64,000 bases of DNA, from NCBI RefSeq assembly GCF_025567315.1, contig NZ_JAOQJE010000007.1, positions 1 to 64,000 on the forward strand, read 5' to 3'. The stretch is from Agathobaculum ammoniilyticum (GTDB taxonomy: Bacteria; Bacillota; Clostridia; Oscillospirales; Butyricicoccaceae). Each line of letters starts with the position of its first letter. Position 1 is the stretch's first letter. Below the pieces are notes generated by a model. It ran no database searches. It had not been told where the DNA came from and saw only the letters and a list, made by a program, of their open reading frames with translations. Below are positions 16,275 to 23,574 of the stretch, in pieces. The translations under genes were made by a program, and so were the position numbers.

Positions 16275-17204
16275 ATGAAAGGAAGACCGGTCTTTCCCGT
16301 GCTGCTCCTTGCCGTGATCTGGGGTACCTATTATGTGGCGAGCCAGCAAACGGTGGCGGGCATGTCCGTGTTTTCAATGGGCGTATACATCCGCCTGATC
16401 GTCATGGTGTTCCTGACTGTGCTGATGGCGCTGCGCGGGGAGCTGAAGCTCCTGCTGCAGGTGCGCTTTGTCTGGCCCAAGCTGGTGACGATCGGCGTGC
16501 TGGGCTTCCTGCTGGATGCGACCGCGTTCGTGGGCCTGTCGCTCGGCAGCGCCAGCACGGGTACGGCGCTGCTCAAGTGCGATATCCTGATGGTGGCGGT
16601 GATCTCCGCCGTGATCTACAAGACACGCCTGAGCTGGAAGCAGTGGTGCTGCATCGTGGTCATGCTGCTGGGCGTGTTCATCACGATGGGGCTGAACCCC
16701 GCCCATCTGGAGCTGTTCAACCTGGGCAACCTGTTCTATCTGCTCAGCGCGCTCTTTGTGTCGATCAACGCGTTTGTCATCAAAAGCGCGCAGCACGACA
16801 AGCGCAACCCCGTGTGCGACAATGTTGTGGCGTACTACAATAATTTCGTCTGTATGCTGTGCTTTATCGCGGCATCCGCCGTGGCGGGCAGCCTGGGTGA
16901 GATCATGAATTGTATCCGCACGCCTTATTATGGCTGGATGCTGCTGCTCGCCAGCGTGGGGCAGACGCTGGTCTACATTGTTTACTATTACGACCTGCGG
17001 CGGTTCCCCGTATGGTTTGTCAAGGTGTTCCTGCTGTTCATGCCGGTCGTGGCGTCGCTGATCTGCTTTTTCGCGTTCGGGGAAAAGCTGACCGCGGTGC
17101 AGCTTGGCGGCATGGCGGTCATCCTGGCCGGCGCGCTCGGCATCCTGATGGAGCAGCGCAAAAACGAGACGGGCAGCATGGAACCTGTTGAGGAAAGAGG
17201 GTAA
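16275..17204 (+). CDS. EamA/DMT-family transporter
   Basis: 309-residue protein with about ten hydrophobic segments in two EamA repeats (GTYYVASQQTVAGMSVFSMG; SVGQTLVYIVYYYDLRRFPV). Family members are mostly metabolite exporters. It lies between the importer genes and the catabolic enzymes in the same operon, which suggests export of an end product; if the pathway is sulfo-transketolase-like, that product would be a small sulfonate such as isethionate. This is inference. Confidence 0.8.
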   Translation: MKGRPVFPVLLLAVIWGTYYVASQQTVAGMSVFSMGVYIRLIVMVFLTVLMALRGELKLLLQVRFVWPKLVTIGVLGFLLDATAFVGLSLGSASTGTALLKCDILMVAVISAVIYKTRLSWKQWCCIVVMLLGVFITMGLNPAHLELFNLGNLFYLLSALFVSINAFVIKSAQHDKRNPVCDNVVAYYNNFVCMLCFIAASAVAGSLGEIMNCIRTPYYGWMLLLASVGQTLVYIVYYYDLRRFPVWFVKVFLLFMPVVASLICFFAFGEKLTAVQLGGMAVILAGALGILMEQRKNETGSMEPVEERG

Positions 17205-17212
17205 ATTTCAAA

Positions 17213-18334
17213 ATGGAAAAAGCGTTTCATTATTACATGCCGGTCAAGATCCTGTTTGATTACGGGGTCTCGCAAAAGATGGCGTCGTACATCGCGGGAG
17301 AAAACGTGCTGATTATTTCCGACCCGTTCCTGTACCAGAACGGCGTGGCGCAGCGGATCGGCGAAAGCCTGATCGGCAAAACCGTCGGCTATTTCAGCGA
17401 TATCGAGCCGAATCCGTCGTGTGAAAGCGTGGATGCCGCGGCCGCGGCCGCGCGCGCGCTGAAAGCGGACTGCGTGATCGGTCTGGGCGGCGGCAGCTCG
17501 ATGGACGTTGCCAAGATCGTCGCCTGCCTGACGCGGGACGAGGGCAGCATCTACGACTATTACAGCGGCGGCACCAAGACCTTTTCCGAGCGCAAAACCA
17601 TGCTGATCTGCGTACCCACGACTGCGGGTACCGGCAGTGAGGTCACGAATGTCGGCGTGTTCACGAATAAAAAGGCCGGCATTAAAATGCCGCTCGTTAC
17701 CGACCGCTTCTGGGCGGATTACGCGGTAATCGATCCGGAACTGACCTATTCGCTGCCGCCCGCCGTGACCGCTTCGACCGGCATGGACGCGTTCTGCCAC
17801 GCGATCGAGGCGTATTGGAACAAGGAGAGCCAGCCCATGTGCGATATGCTGGCGATGGGCGCGATGCAGCTCATCCTCCGCTTTATCAAGCGGGCGTACG
17901 ACGACCCGAACGATCTCGAGGCGCGCGGCGCCATGATCAAGGCGAGCATGATCGCAGGCGTGGCATTCAGCCAGACGCGCACGACCGGCATCCACGCGCT
18001 CAGCTTTCCGCTGACCACCGAGTACCACGCCAGCCACGGCACCGCCTGCTCGATCACCCTGCCGGCGTTTATCCGCCTGTGCAGGGAAGGGGCGGCGGAA
18101 AAGCTGCAGGCGCTGTCCGCCTACCTGGGTTATGCGGATGCGGGCGCGCTCGCGGACGCGGTCGAGGCGCTGATGGAATCCATGGGCATGCCGACCCGCC
18201 TGGGGCAGCTTGGCGTGCGGGAGGAAAACCTGGAGCATATCACCAAGGTCGGCTTGGGCGCGGCGATCATCCAGCTCACGCCCGCAGTAATGAATGAACA
18301 AACCGTATATGCACTGCTGAAAGGCATCCTGTGA
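17213..18334 (+). CDS. Iron-containing alcohol dehydrogenase
   Basis: 373-residue group III (Fe-ADH) oxidoreductase. NAD binding: GGGSSMDVAK (about 95-105) and PTTAGTGSEV. Metal ligands are visible as Asp in AVIDPELT and His in FCHAIEAY, GIHALSFPL and TEYHASHGTACS. Family members reduce or oxidise small aldehydes and alcohols; the sulfo-transketolase pathway enzyme reducing sulfoacetaldehyde to isethionate belongs to this superfamily, so that is the proposed role. Alternatives are phosphonoacetaldehyde or lactaldehyde reductase. The next gene starts 21 bases downstream of the stop. Confidence 0.88.
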   Translation: MEKAFHYYMPVKILFDYGVSQKMASYIAGENVLIISDPFLYQNGVAQRIGESLIGKTVGYFSDIEPNPSCESVDAAAAAARALKADCVIGLGGGSSMDVAKIVACLTRDEGSIYDYYSGGTKTFSERKTMLICVPTTAGTGSEVTNVGVFTNKKAGIKMPLVTDRFWADYAVIDPELTYSLPPAVTASTGMDAFCHAIEAYWNKESQPMCDMLAMGAMQLILRFIKRAYDDPNDLEARGAMIKASMIAGVAFSQTRTTGIHALSFPLTTEYHASHGTACSITLPAFIRLCREGAAEKLQALSAYLGYADAGALADAVEALMESMGMPTRLGQLGVREENLEHITKVGLGAAIIQLTPAVMNEQTVYALLKGIL

Positions 18335-18354
18335 TAAAGAAGGGGAGGATATCT

Positions 18355-18834
18355 ATGAAAAAGATTGTGATTGGTTCGGATAAGTCGGGCTTCCCGCTCA
18401 AGGAGGCGGTTAAGGCGCACCTGGTTGAGCTTGGGTATGAGGTGGAGGACTGCGGCACGCAGGATATGGAGCACGGCCAGCCGTATTACATGGTGGCGCC
18501 CGTGGTCGCGGAAAAGATCTCCAGGAAGGAGTATGAAAAGGGCATCCTGATCTGCGGCACCGGTATGGGCATGGCGATCGTGGCGAACAAATATCCGGGC
18601 GTTTACGCGGCGGTCTGCGAGAATACCTATGCGGCGGAAAAGTGTCGCGCCATCAACGACGCAAACATCCTGACCATGGGCGGCTGGATCACCGCGGACT
18701 TTGCGGGCTGCGCCATTGTGGATAAATTCCTGAACACCGCGTTCACCGAGAACCTGGAGCCGTGGCGCCAGGAGTTCCTGACCAAGGCGCGCGAGGAAGT
18801 CAAGGGCATCGAAAAGGGCATCTACCACAACTGA
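18355..18834 (+). CDS. RpiB/LacAB-family isomerase with altered active site
   Basis: 159-residue sugar isomerase of the RpiB/LacA/LacB family, which interconverts aldoses and ketoses, normally phosphorylated. The catalytic-Cys loop GILICGTGMGMAIVANK and the NDANILTMGG stretch are kept. Two usual histidines are gone: the N-terminal DH reads SDKSGF, and the ring-opening His before NDxN reads CRAIND (Ile). A substrate that is acyclic and carries sulfonate instead of phosphate would fit both changes. The matching step in sulfo-TK is 4-deoxy-4-sulfoerythrose to the erythrulose. ATG 18355 has AGGGGAGG. Confidence 0.87.
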   Translation: MKKIVIGSDKSGFPLKEAVKAHLVELGYEVEDCGTQDMEHGQPYYMVAPVVAEKISRKEYEKGILICGTGMGMAIVANKYPGVYAAVCENTYAAEKCRAINDANILTMGGWITADFAGCAIVDKFLNTAFTENLEPWRQEFLTKAREEVKGIEKGIYHN

Positions 18835-18846
18835 GGAGGGGAAAAT

Positions 18847-19683
18847 ATGGATATGCAGGCCAAAAAAGACCTCCAGAAATTTGCCGTTTCCATCCGAAAG
18901 GAGACCATGCGCGCGATCGGCACGCTGGGCGTTGGGCATGTGGGCGGCGCGCTGTCCATCTGCGACGTGCTGGCCGTGCTGTACGGCGGGGAAATGAACA
19001 TCGATCCAGCCGACCCGCACAAGGAGGATCGGGACTGGCTGGTTTGCTCCAAGGGGCATGCGGGGCCGGCGGTATACGCCACGCTGGCGCTGAAGGGCTT
19101 TTTCCCAAAAGAGGAGTTGCTCACGCTCAACAAGCCGGGTACCAACCTGCCCAGCCATTGCGACATGAACCGCACGCCCGGCATCGACATGACGACCGGC
19201 TCGCTGGGACAGGGGACCAGCTCGGCCGTGGGCATCGCCTGCGGCAACCGCAAAAAGGGGTTGGATAACTACACCTACCTGATCATCGGCGACGGCGAGA
19301 GCCAGGAGGGCCAGGTATGGGAGGCCGCGCTTTTCGCGGCGCAGCACAAGCTGTCCCACCTGATCGCGTTTACGGATTACAACAAGTGCCAGATCGACGG
19401 GACGATCAGCGAGGTCTGCGAGCTGGGCGATCTGGCGGGCAAATACGAGGCGTTCGGCTGGTACGCGCAGAGCGTGGACGGACACGACGTAGAGCAGATC
19501 AGCGAGGCCATCCATAAGGCCAAGCAGCAGGGCGAGCGGCCCTCCATGATCGTGCTGAACACGGTCAAGGGCAAGGGCGTTTCGCTGGCCGAGGGCAAGG
19601 TCGGCTCGCACAACATGCCGGTTACCAGGGAGCAGATGGATCAGGCCATGGCCGAGCTGGACAGCCAGCTCGCGGCGCTGTAA
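18847..19683 (+). CDS. Transketolase, N-terminal (TPP-binding) subunit
   Basis: 278-residue alpha half of a split transketolase. Thiamine diphosphate motif GDGESQEGQVWE ... DYNKCQIDG (about 145-180), conserved SKGHAGPA and TTGSLGQG, plus GHDVEQI near the end. It transfers two-carbon ketol units. It is 12 bases after the isomerase gene and 14 bases before the other half. Its neighbours (isomerase, alcohol dehydrogenase, no kinase) argue for an acceptor other than ordinary pentose phosphates. Confidence 0.93.
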   Translation: MDMQAKKDLQKFAVSIRKETMRAIGTLGVGHVGGALSICDVLAVLYGGEMNIDPADPHKEDRDWLVCSKGHAGPAVYATLALKGFFPKEELLTLNKPGTNLPSHCDMNRTPGIDMTTGSLGQGTSSAVGIACGNRKKGLDNYTYLIIGDGESQEGQVWEAALFAAQHKLSHLIAFTDYNKCQIDGTISEVCELGDLAGKYEAFGWYAQSVDGHDVEQISEAIHKAKQQGERPSMIVLNTVKGKGVSLAEGKVGSHNMPVTREQMDQAMAELDSQLAAL

Positions 19684-19697
19684 AGGAGGGGAGAGCC

Positions 19698-20663
19698 ATG
19701 GGCGTAATAGTAGCTGATTTTCACAAGCACGGCGATACCGAGCTGCGTAAGGTGTACTGTAGCACTCTGATGGAGCTGGCGGCGGAGGACGAGCGCGTCT
19801 GCGTTCTGGATGCGGACCTGATGAACGCCTCCGCGACCAAGCCGTTTGCGGCCGCGTTTCCGGAAAATACGTTTGACTGCGGCGTACAGGAGGCCAACAT
19901 GCTCGGCGTGGCGGCGGGCCTGTCCGCGACCGGACAGATCCCGTTTACCCATACGTTCGCGCCCTTTGCGGCGCGCCGCGCCTGCGACCAGATCTTTGTC
20001 TCCTGTGCCTATGCCAAGCAGAATGTCAAGATCGTCGGCTCCGACCCCGGCATCACGACCGCGCTCAACGGCGGCACCCACATGCCGTTTGAGGACATCG
20101 CGATCATGCGCAGCATTCCGGAGATCACGGTCGTGGAGCCTGCGGACGCGGTCGCGGTACGCGAGATCGTGCGCATGGCAAAGGAGGAGTACGGCGTCTG
20201 GTATATCCGCCTGCACCGCAAGACCGCGCCCGCGATTTACGAGGCGGGTACGACGTTCGAGGTTGGCAAAGCCAACCTGCTGCGCGATGGCAAGGACGTG
20301 ACGATCATCGCCATGGGCTTCTGTGTGGCCGAGGCGCTCAAAGCGGCCGAGCTGCTGGAAAAAGAGGGGATACAGGCGCGCGTGCTGGATATGTTTTGCG
20401 TCAAGCCGCTGGACGAGACGGCAGTCATCCGTGCGGCGCAGGAGACCGGCGCGGTCGTGACTGCGGAAAACCACAACGTCATCAACGGCCTGGGGAGCGC
20501 GGTCGCGGATGTGCTTGCATCGGCCTGCTGGGCGCCGCTGGAAAAGGTCGGCGTACAGGACGAGTTCGGCGAAGTCGGTCCGGTGGATTACCTACAGGAG
20601 CGTTTCGGCCTGACGGCGCAGGCGATCTGCGAAAAGGCGAAAAAGGCGATCGCGCGAAAGTGA
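19698..20663 (+). CDS. Transketolase, C-terminal subunit
   Basis: 321-residue beta half with the pyrimidine domain (Glu in CGVQEANM activates TPP) and the transketolase C domain. The motif THMPFEDIAIMR keeps the substrate His. The stretch just before, where classical transketolases have a phosphate-binding His (T/S-H-D/A-G), reads GSDPGITTALNGG. This could mean a changed acceptor preference. Together with the preceding gene it forms the enzyme. Confidence 0.92.
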   Translation: MGVIVADFHKHGDTELRKVYCSTLMELAAEDERVCVLDADLMNASATKPFAAAFPENTFDCGVQEANMLGVAAGLSATGQIPFTHTFAPFAARRACDQIFVSCAYAKQNVKIVGSDPGITTALNGGTHMPFEDIAIMRSIPEITVVEPADAVAVREIVRMAKEEYGVWYIRLHRKTAPAIYEAGTTFEVGKANLLRDGKDVTIIAMGFCVAEALKAAELLEKEGIQARVLDMFCVKPLDETAVIRAAQETGAVVTAENHNVINGLGSAVADVLASACWAPLEKVGVQDEFGEVGPVDYLQERFGLTAQAICEKAKKAIARK

Positions 20664-20673
20664 GGGAACGGCA

Positions 20674-21714
20674 TTGAAAAACAGAAAAGCGCATATGACC
20701 GCGGTGGGCCGCATTGAGCTGGCCGACTGCCCAATGCCGGCGGCGGGCGCGGACGAGGTAGTCGTCCGGATGGAGTACTGCGGCATCTGCGGTTCGGACG
20801 CGCATTTTTACAAGGAGGGCCGCATCGGGAAAAAGGTGGCGCCGCTGCCGTTTATCCTGGGGCATGAGGTGTCGGGATATGTGACCGAATGCGGCGCGGA
20901 TGTGACTGCTCTGCAGCCCGGCGATCGTGTGGCGCTCGAGCCGGGCGTACCCTGTGGCAAGTGCGAGCTTTGCCTGACAGGAAAATACAACCTCTGTCCG
21001 GATGTGCATTTCCTCGCGGCGCCGCCGTATGACGGCGCGCTGCGTAAGTTCATGGCCTTTCCGGCCAAAATGTGCTTCAAGCTGCCGGACGATATGACCA
21101 TGCAGGAGGGCGCCATGCTGGAGCCGCTCGCGGTCGGCATGCATGCGGCCAGGCGCGGCGGCGTTGGGCTGGGGAAGAGCGTCTGCATCCTGGGCTCGGG
21201 TACCATCGGCATTATGACGCTGCTGGCCTGCAAGGCCATGGGCGCGACCGAGATCATCGTGTCCGACTTGGTGGGGCACCGGCTGGAGAGCGCGAAGCGT
21301 CTGGGCGCGACGGTCACGGCCAACCCCAAAGAGGTGGATGTGACCGAGGCCGTATTGCAGGCGACGGGCGGCAAGGGCTGCGACGTGGTCTTTGAAACGG
21401 CGGGCTCGCCGGTGACAATGTCGCAGACCGGCCGGTATGTCAAAAGCGGCGGCGTGATCGTTGTGGTGGGCAACATTGCACAGGATGTCAGCTATAATTT
21501 TTTGGAGATATCCCGCAAGGAAGTGGAGATCCGCACGGTGTTCCGCTACCGTAATATTTATCCACTCGCAATCGAGGCGGTCGAAAAGGGCTATATCGAC
21601 CTCAAGGCGATCGAGCCGAAGGAATTCCCGTTTGAGCAGGCGGACGAGGCTTTCCAGTATACGATCACCCATGCGCAGGAAGTCATCAAGACCCTGATTA
21701 AAGTCTCAGACTGA
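20674..21714 (+). CDS. Zinc-dependent sorbitol/xylitol dehydrogenase-like enzyme
   Basis: 346-residue medium-chain dehydrogenase. Catalytic zinc ligands CGICGSDAH and GHEVSG, structural zinc Cys in CGKCELCLTGKYNLC, NAD motif GSGTIGIM, and the sorbitol dehydrogenase hallmark FRYRNIYP near the end. TTG 20674 is preferred because AGGGA is correctly spaced and the first residues align with the family; ATG 20695 is the alternative. As last gene of the operon it may oxidise a polyol (possibly sulfonated) to a ketose that feeds the transketolase. Confidence 0.88.
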   Translation: MKNRKAHMTAVGRIELADCPMPAAGADEVVVRMEYCGICGSDAHFYKEGRIGKKVAPLPFILGHEVSGYVTECGADVTALQPGDRVALEPGVPCGKCELCLTGKYNLCPDVHFLAAPPYDGALRKFMAFPAKMCFKLPDDMTMQEGAMLEPLAVGMHAARRGGVGLGKSVCILGSGTIGIMTLLACKAMGATEIIVSDLVGHRLESAKRLGATVTANPKEVDVTEAVLQATGGKGCDVVFETAGSPVTMSQTGRYVKSGGVIVVVGNIAQDVSYNFLEISRKEVEIRTVFRYRNIYPLAIEAVEKGYIDLKAIEPKEFPFEQADEAFQYTITHAQEVIKTLIKVSD

Positions 21715-21723
21715 CCCAATACG

Positions 21724-21761
21724 GCGGCACGCAGGCAGTCGGCCCTGCGTGTCGCTTTTTT
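21724..21761 (+). terminator. Operon terminator
   Basis: 12-bp stem with one mismatch (GCGGCACGCAGG / CCTGCGTGTCGC), then six Ts, directly after the dehydrogenase gene. It closes the 9.7-kb operon. Confidence 0.85.
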
Positions 21762-21821
21762 GCGCGGAGGAACACGGTGCCGCAAAAAAATACAAAAACA
21801 GCGCCGCGCCGCCGTCAGGTG

Positions 21822-21830
21822 TGCTATAAT
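21822..21830 (+). promoter_or_regulatory. Extended -10 promoter of the PTS IIC gene
   Basis: TGCTATAAT fits an extended -10 (TGnTATAAT) without a clear -35. A transcript from here starts near 21837, so starts further upstream cannot be used. Confidence 0.6.
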
Positions 21831-21875
21831 AGCAGCAGTGTAGCCGCCGTGCGGCTGTGTTGGGAGGGGATAACT

Positions 21876-22964
21876 ACGGAAAAGGTAAAGGCGTTTCTCA
21901 AACGCAAGGACATTGTAATCTCGGTTCGGCGGTACGGGATCGACGCGCTGGGGGCAATGGCGCAGGGGCTGTTCTGCTCGCTGCTGATTGGGACAATCAT
22001 CGATACGGTAGGTGCACAGTTCGGCATCCCGTTTCTGACCATGCCGGTCGCGACGGTGAGCGACGTATCCTACACAGTGGGCGGCCTGGCCTCCGCGATG
22101 AGCGGGCCGGCGATGGCGGTGGCGATCGGCTATGCGCTGCGCTGCCCGCCGCTCGTGCTGTTTTCGCTGATTACGGTCGGCTTTGCGTCCAACGCGCTGG
22201 GCGGCGCGGGCGGGCCGCTCGCCGTGCTGTTTGTGGCGGTCATCGCCGCCGAGCTGGGCAAGGCGGTCGCGGGTGAGACCAAGGTGGACATCTTGGTCAC
22301 CCCGCTGGTCACGATCGGCGCGGGCATTGCGCTGTCCGCTTGGTGGGCGCCCGCGCTGGGAGCGGCGGCGATGCAGGTCGGCAGCCTGATTATGTGGGCA
22401 ACCAATCTGCAGCCGTTCCTGATGGGGATTGCGGTGTCCGTGCTGGTGGGCGTGGCGCTGACGCTGCCCATTTCCTCCGCCGCGATCTGCGCGGCGCTCG
22501 GTCTGACCGGTCTGGCGGGCGGCGCGGCGGTGGCGGGCTGCTGCGCGCAGATGGTCGGCTTTGCGGTCATGTCGTTCAAGGAGAACCGCTGGGGCGGGCT
22601 GGTGTCTCAGGGGATCGGCACCTCCATGCTTCAGATGGGCAACATTGTCAAGAACCCGCGCATCTGGATCGCGCCTATCCTGACCTCGGCCATCACCGGA
22701 CCGATTGCGACCTGTGTATTTGGTTTGCAGATGAATGGTACGCCGGTTTCCTCGGGCATGGGGACGTGTGGATTGGTCGGCCAGATCGGGGTTTATACCG
22801 GCTGGATGAACGATATCGCGGCCGGAACCAAGGCCGCCGTTACGGCGCAGGACTGGGTTGGGCTGCTGCTGGTATCGTTCCTTCTGCCAGCGGTGCTGTG
22901 TCCGCTGATCAACCTGGCGGTACGCCGTCTCGGCTGGGTCAAGGATGGGGACATGAAGCTGTGA
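21876..22964 (+). CDS. PTS_EIIC_2-type membrane protein, likely ACG start
   Basis: About 362 residues, strongly hydrophobic, resembling the stand-alone PTS IIC proteins (PTS_EIIC_2 family): IDALGAMAQGLFCSLLIGTI near the start, then glycine-rich membrane segments and NGTPVSSGMGTCG. The frame extends to a GTG at 21777, but the extended -10 promoter at 21822-21830 would start transcription after it. The only good ribosome site, GGGAGGGG, is followed by ATAACT and then ACG GAA AAG. The family usually starts M-x-K-x-K-x-F, so ACG at 21876 most likely initiates. GTG 21849 lacks a ribosome site. There are no EIIA/EIIB partners and the substrate is unknown. Confidence 0.75.
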   Translation, partial: TEKVKAFLKRKDIVISVRRYGIDALGAMAQGLFCSLLIGTIIDTVGAQFGIPFLTMPVATVSDVSYTVGGLASAMSGPAMAVAIGYALRCPPLVLFSLITVGFASNALGGAGGPLAVLFVAVIAAELGKAVAGETKVDILVTPLVTIGAGIALSAWWAPALGAAAMQVGSLIMWATNLQPFLMGIAVSVLVGVALTLPISSAAICAALGLTGLAGGAAVAGCCAQMVGFAVMSFKENRWGGLVSQGIGTSMLQMGNIVKNPRIWIAPILTSAITGPIATCVFGLQMNGTPVSSGMGTCGLVGQIGVYTGWMNDIAAGTKAAVTAQDWVGLLLVSFLLPAVLCPLINLAVRRLGWVKDGDMKL

Positions 22965-23141
22965 GCGCGCGGCGGCGCCAATGCCAACGCCTGTAGGAGC
23001 GGAGGGCGGATGCCTTTGCAATGATAGAGGACATTATAACCTTTGTGGAAGTACATGCAACATAATATTGGTATTGTGAACAAAACGACACGCTTCTGGT
23101 TGGACAAACTTACAGTTTTACCGGCTTTCCGAGCAAAGCTA

Positions 23142-23171
23142 TTGACAAAAGCGCCGCAGTTATAGTATGCT
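23142..23171 (+). promoter_or_regulatory. Promoter of the HPr-antiterminator-EIICBA operon
   Basis: TTGACA, 18-base spacer, TATGCT, about 20 bases before the RAT sequence. The rest of the 352-base gap after the PTS IIC gene (22965-23141) shows no gene or clear signal. Confidence 0.65.
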
Positions 23172-23190
23172 TCCATCAGAAAATCATACA

Positions 23191-23270
23191 GGCTTGTGAC
23201 TGGTATGGCAGGCAAGACCAAACAACCGAACGGGAAATATTATCCGTATTCGGGCGTTTGGTCTTTTTTG
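23191..23270 (+). promoter_or_regulatory. RAT antiterminator site with overlapping terminator
   Basis: A ribonucleic antiterminator sequence of the LicT/GlcT kind (ACTGGTATGGCAGGCAAGAC core, 23199-23218) overlaps the left arm of a terminator: AAGACCAAAC (23214-23223) pairs with GTTTGGTCTT (23256-23265), with an inner CCGAA...TTCGG stem and six Ts. Binding of the BglG-type protein encoded downstream should prevent termination, so the operon responds to its own PTS substrate. Confidence 0.85.
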
Positions 23271-23316
23271 TTTTAACAGCACGGTTCAGATTCAGAAGAT
23301 GAAGGGGAGTTGCACT

Positions 23317-23574
23317 ATGAAAACATTTCAGTATGAGATCACCGATCCCATTGGTATCCACGCTCGTCCGGCAGGACAGCTGGTTAAGACCGCGAAGGCG
23401 TTCCAGAGCAAGGTCATGGTGGAGTATAACGGGAAGCAGACCGAGGCTACCCGCCTGATGAGCGTGATGGGAATGGGCATCCGGCATGGCAGCGTGGTCA
23501 CCGTTACCGTGGAGGGACCGGACGAGGAGGCTGCGGCGCAGCAACTTCAGGCGTTCTTTCGGGAGACGCTATGA
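23317..23574 (+). CDS. HPr-like phosphocarrier without Ser46
   Basis: 85-residue HPr family protein. The active-site His is in GIHARPAGQ (residue about 15), so it can pass phosphate in the PTS. The regulatory site that normally reads K-S-I-M-x-V-M is TRLMSVM: Ser46 is Arg, so HPr kinase could not phosphorylate it. ATG 23317 is preferred over 23299 because AAGGGGAG precedes it. It overlaps the antiterminator gene by ATGA. Confidence 0.85.
   Translation: MKTFQYEITDPIGIHARPAGQLVKTAKAFQSKVMVEYNGKQTEATRLMSVMGMGIRHGSVVTVTVEGPDEEAAAQQLQAFFRETL

Noticed and set aside
17213..18834. Erythritol-type tetrose phosphate pathway (RpiB-like EryI)
   Set aside because: That pathway needs a kinase and other Ery dehydrogenases, none of which is present.
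21591..23021. 476-residue Arg/His-rich leftward frame opposite the PTS IIC gene
   Set aside because: Composition typical of GC-rich antisense frames; the rightward frame has membrane segments and a promoter.
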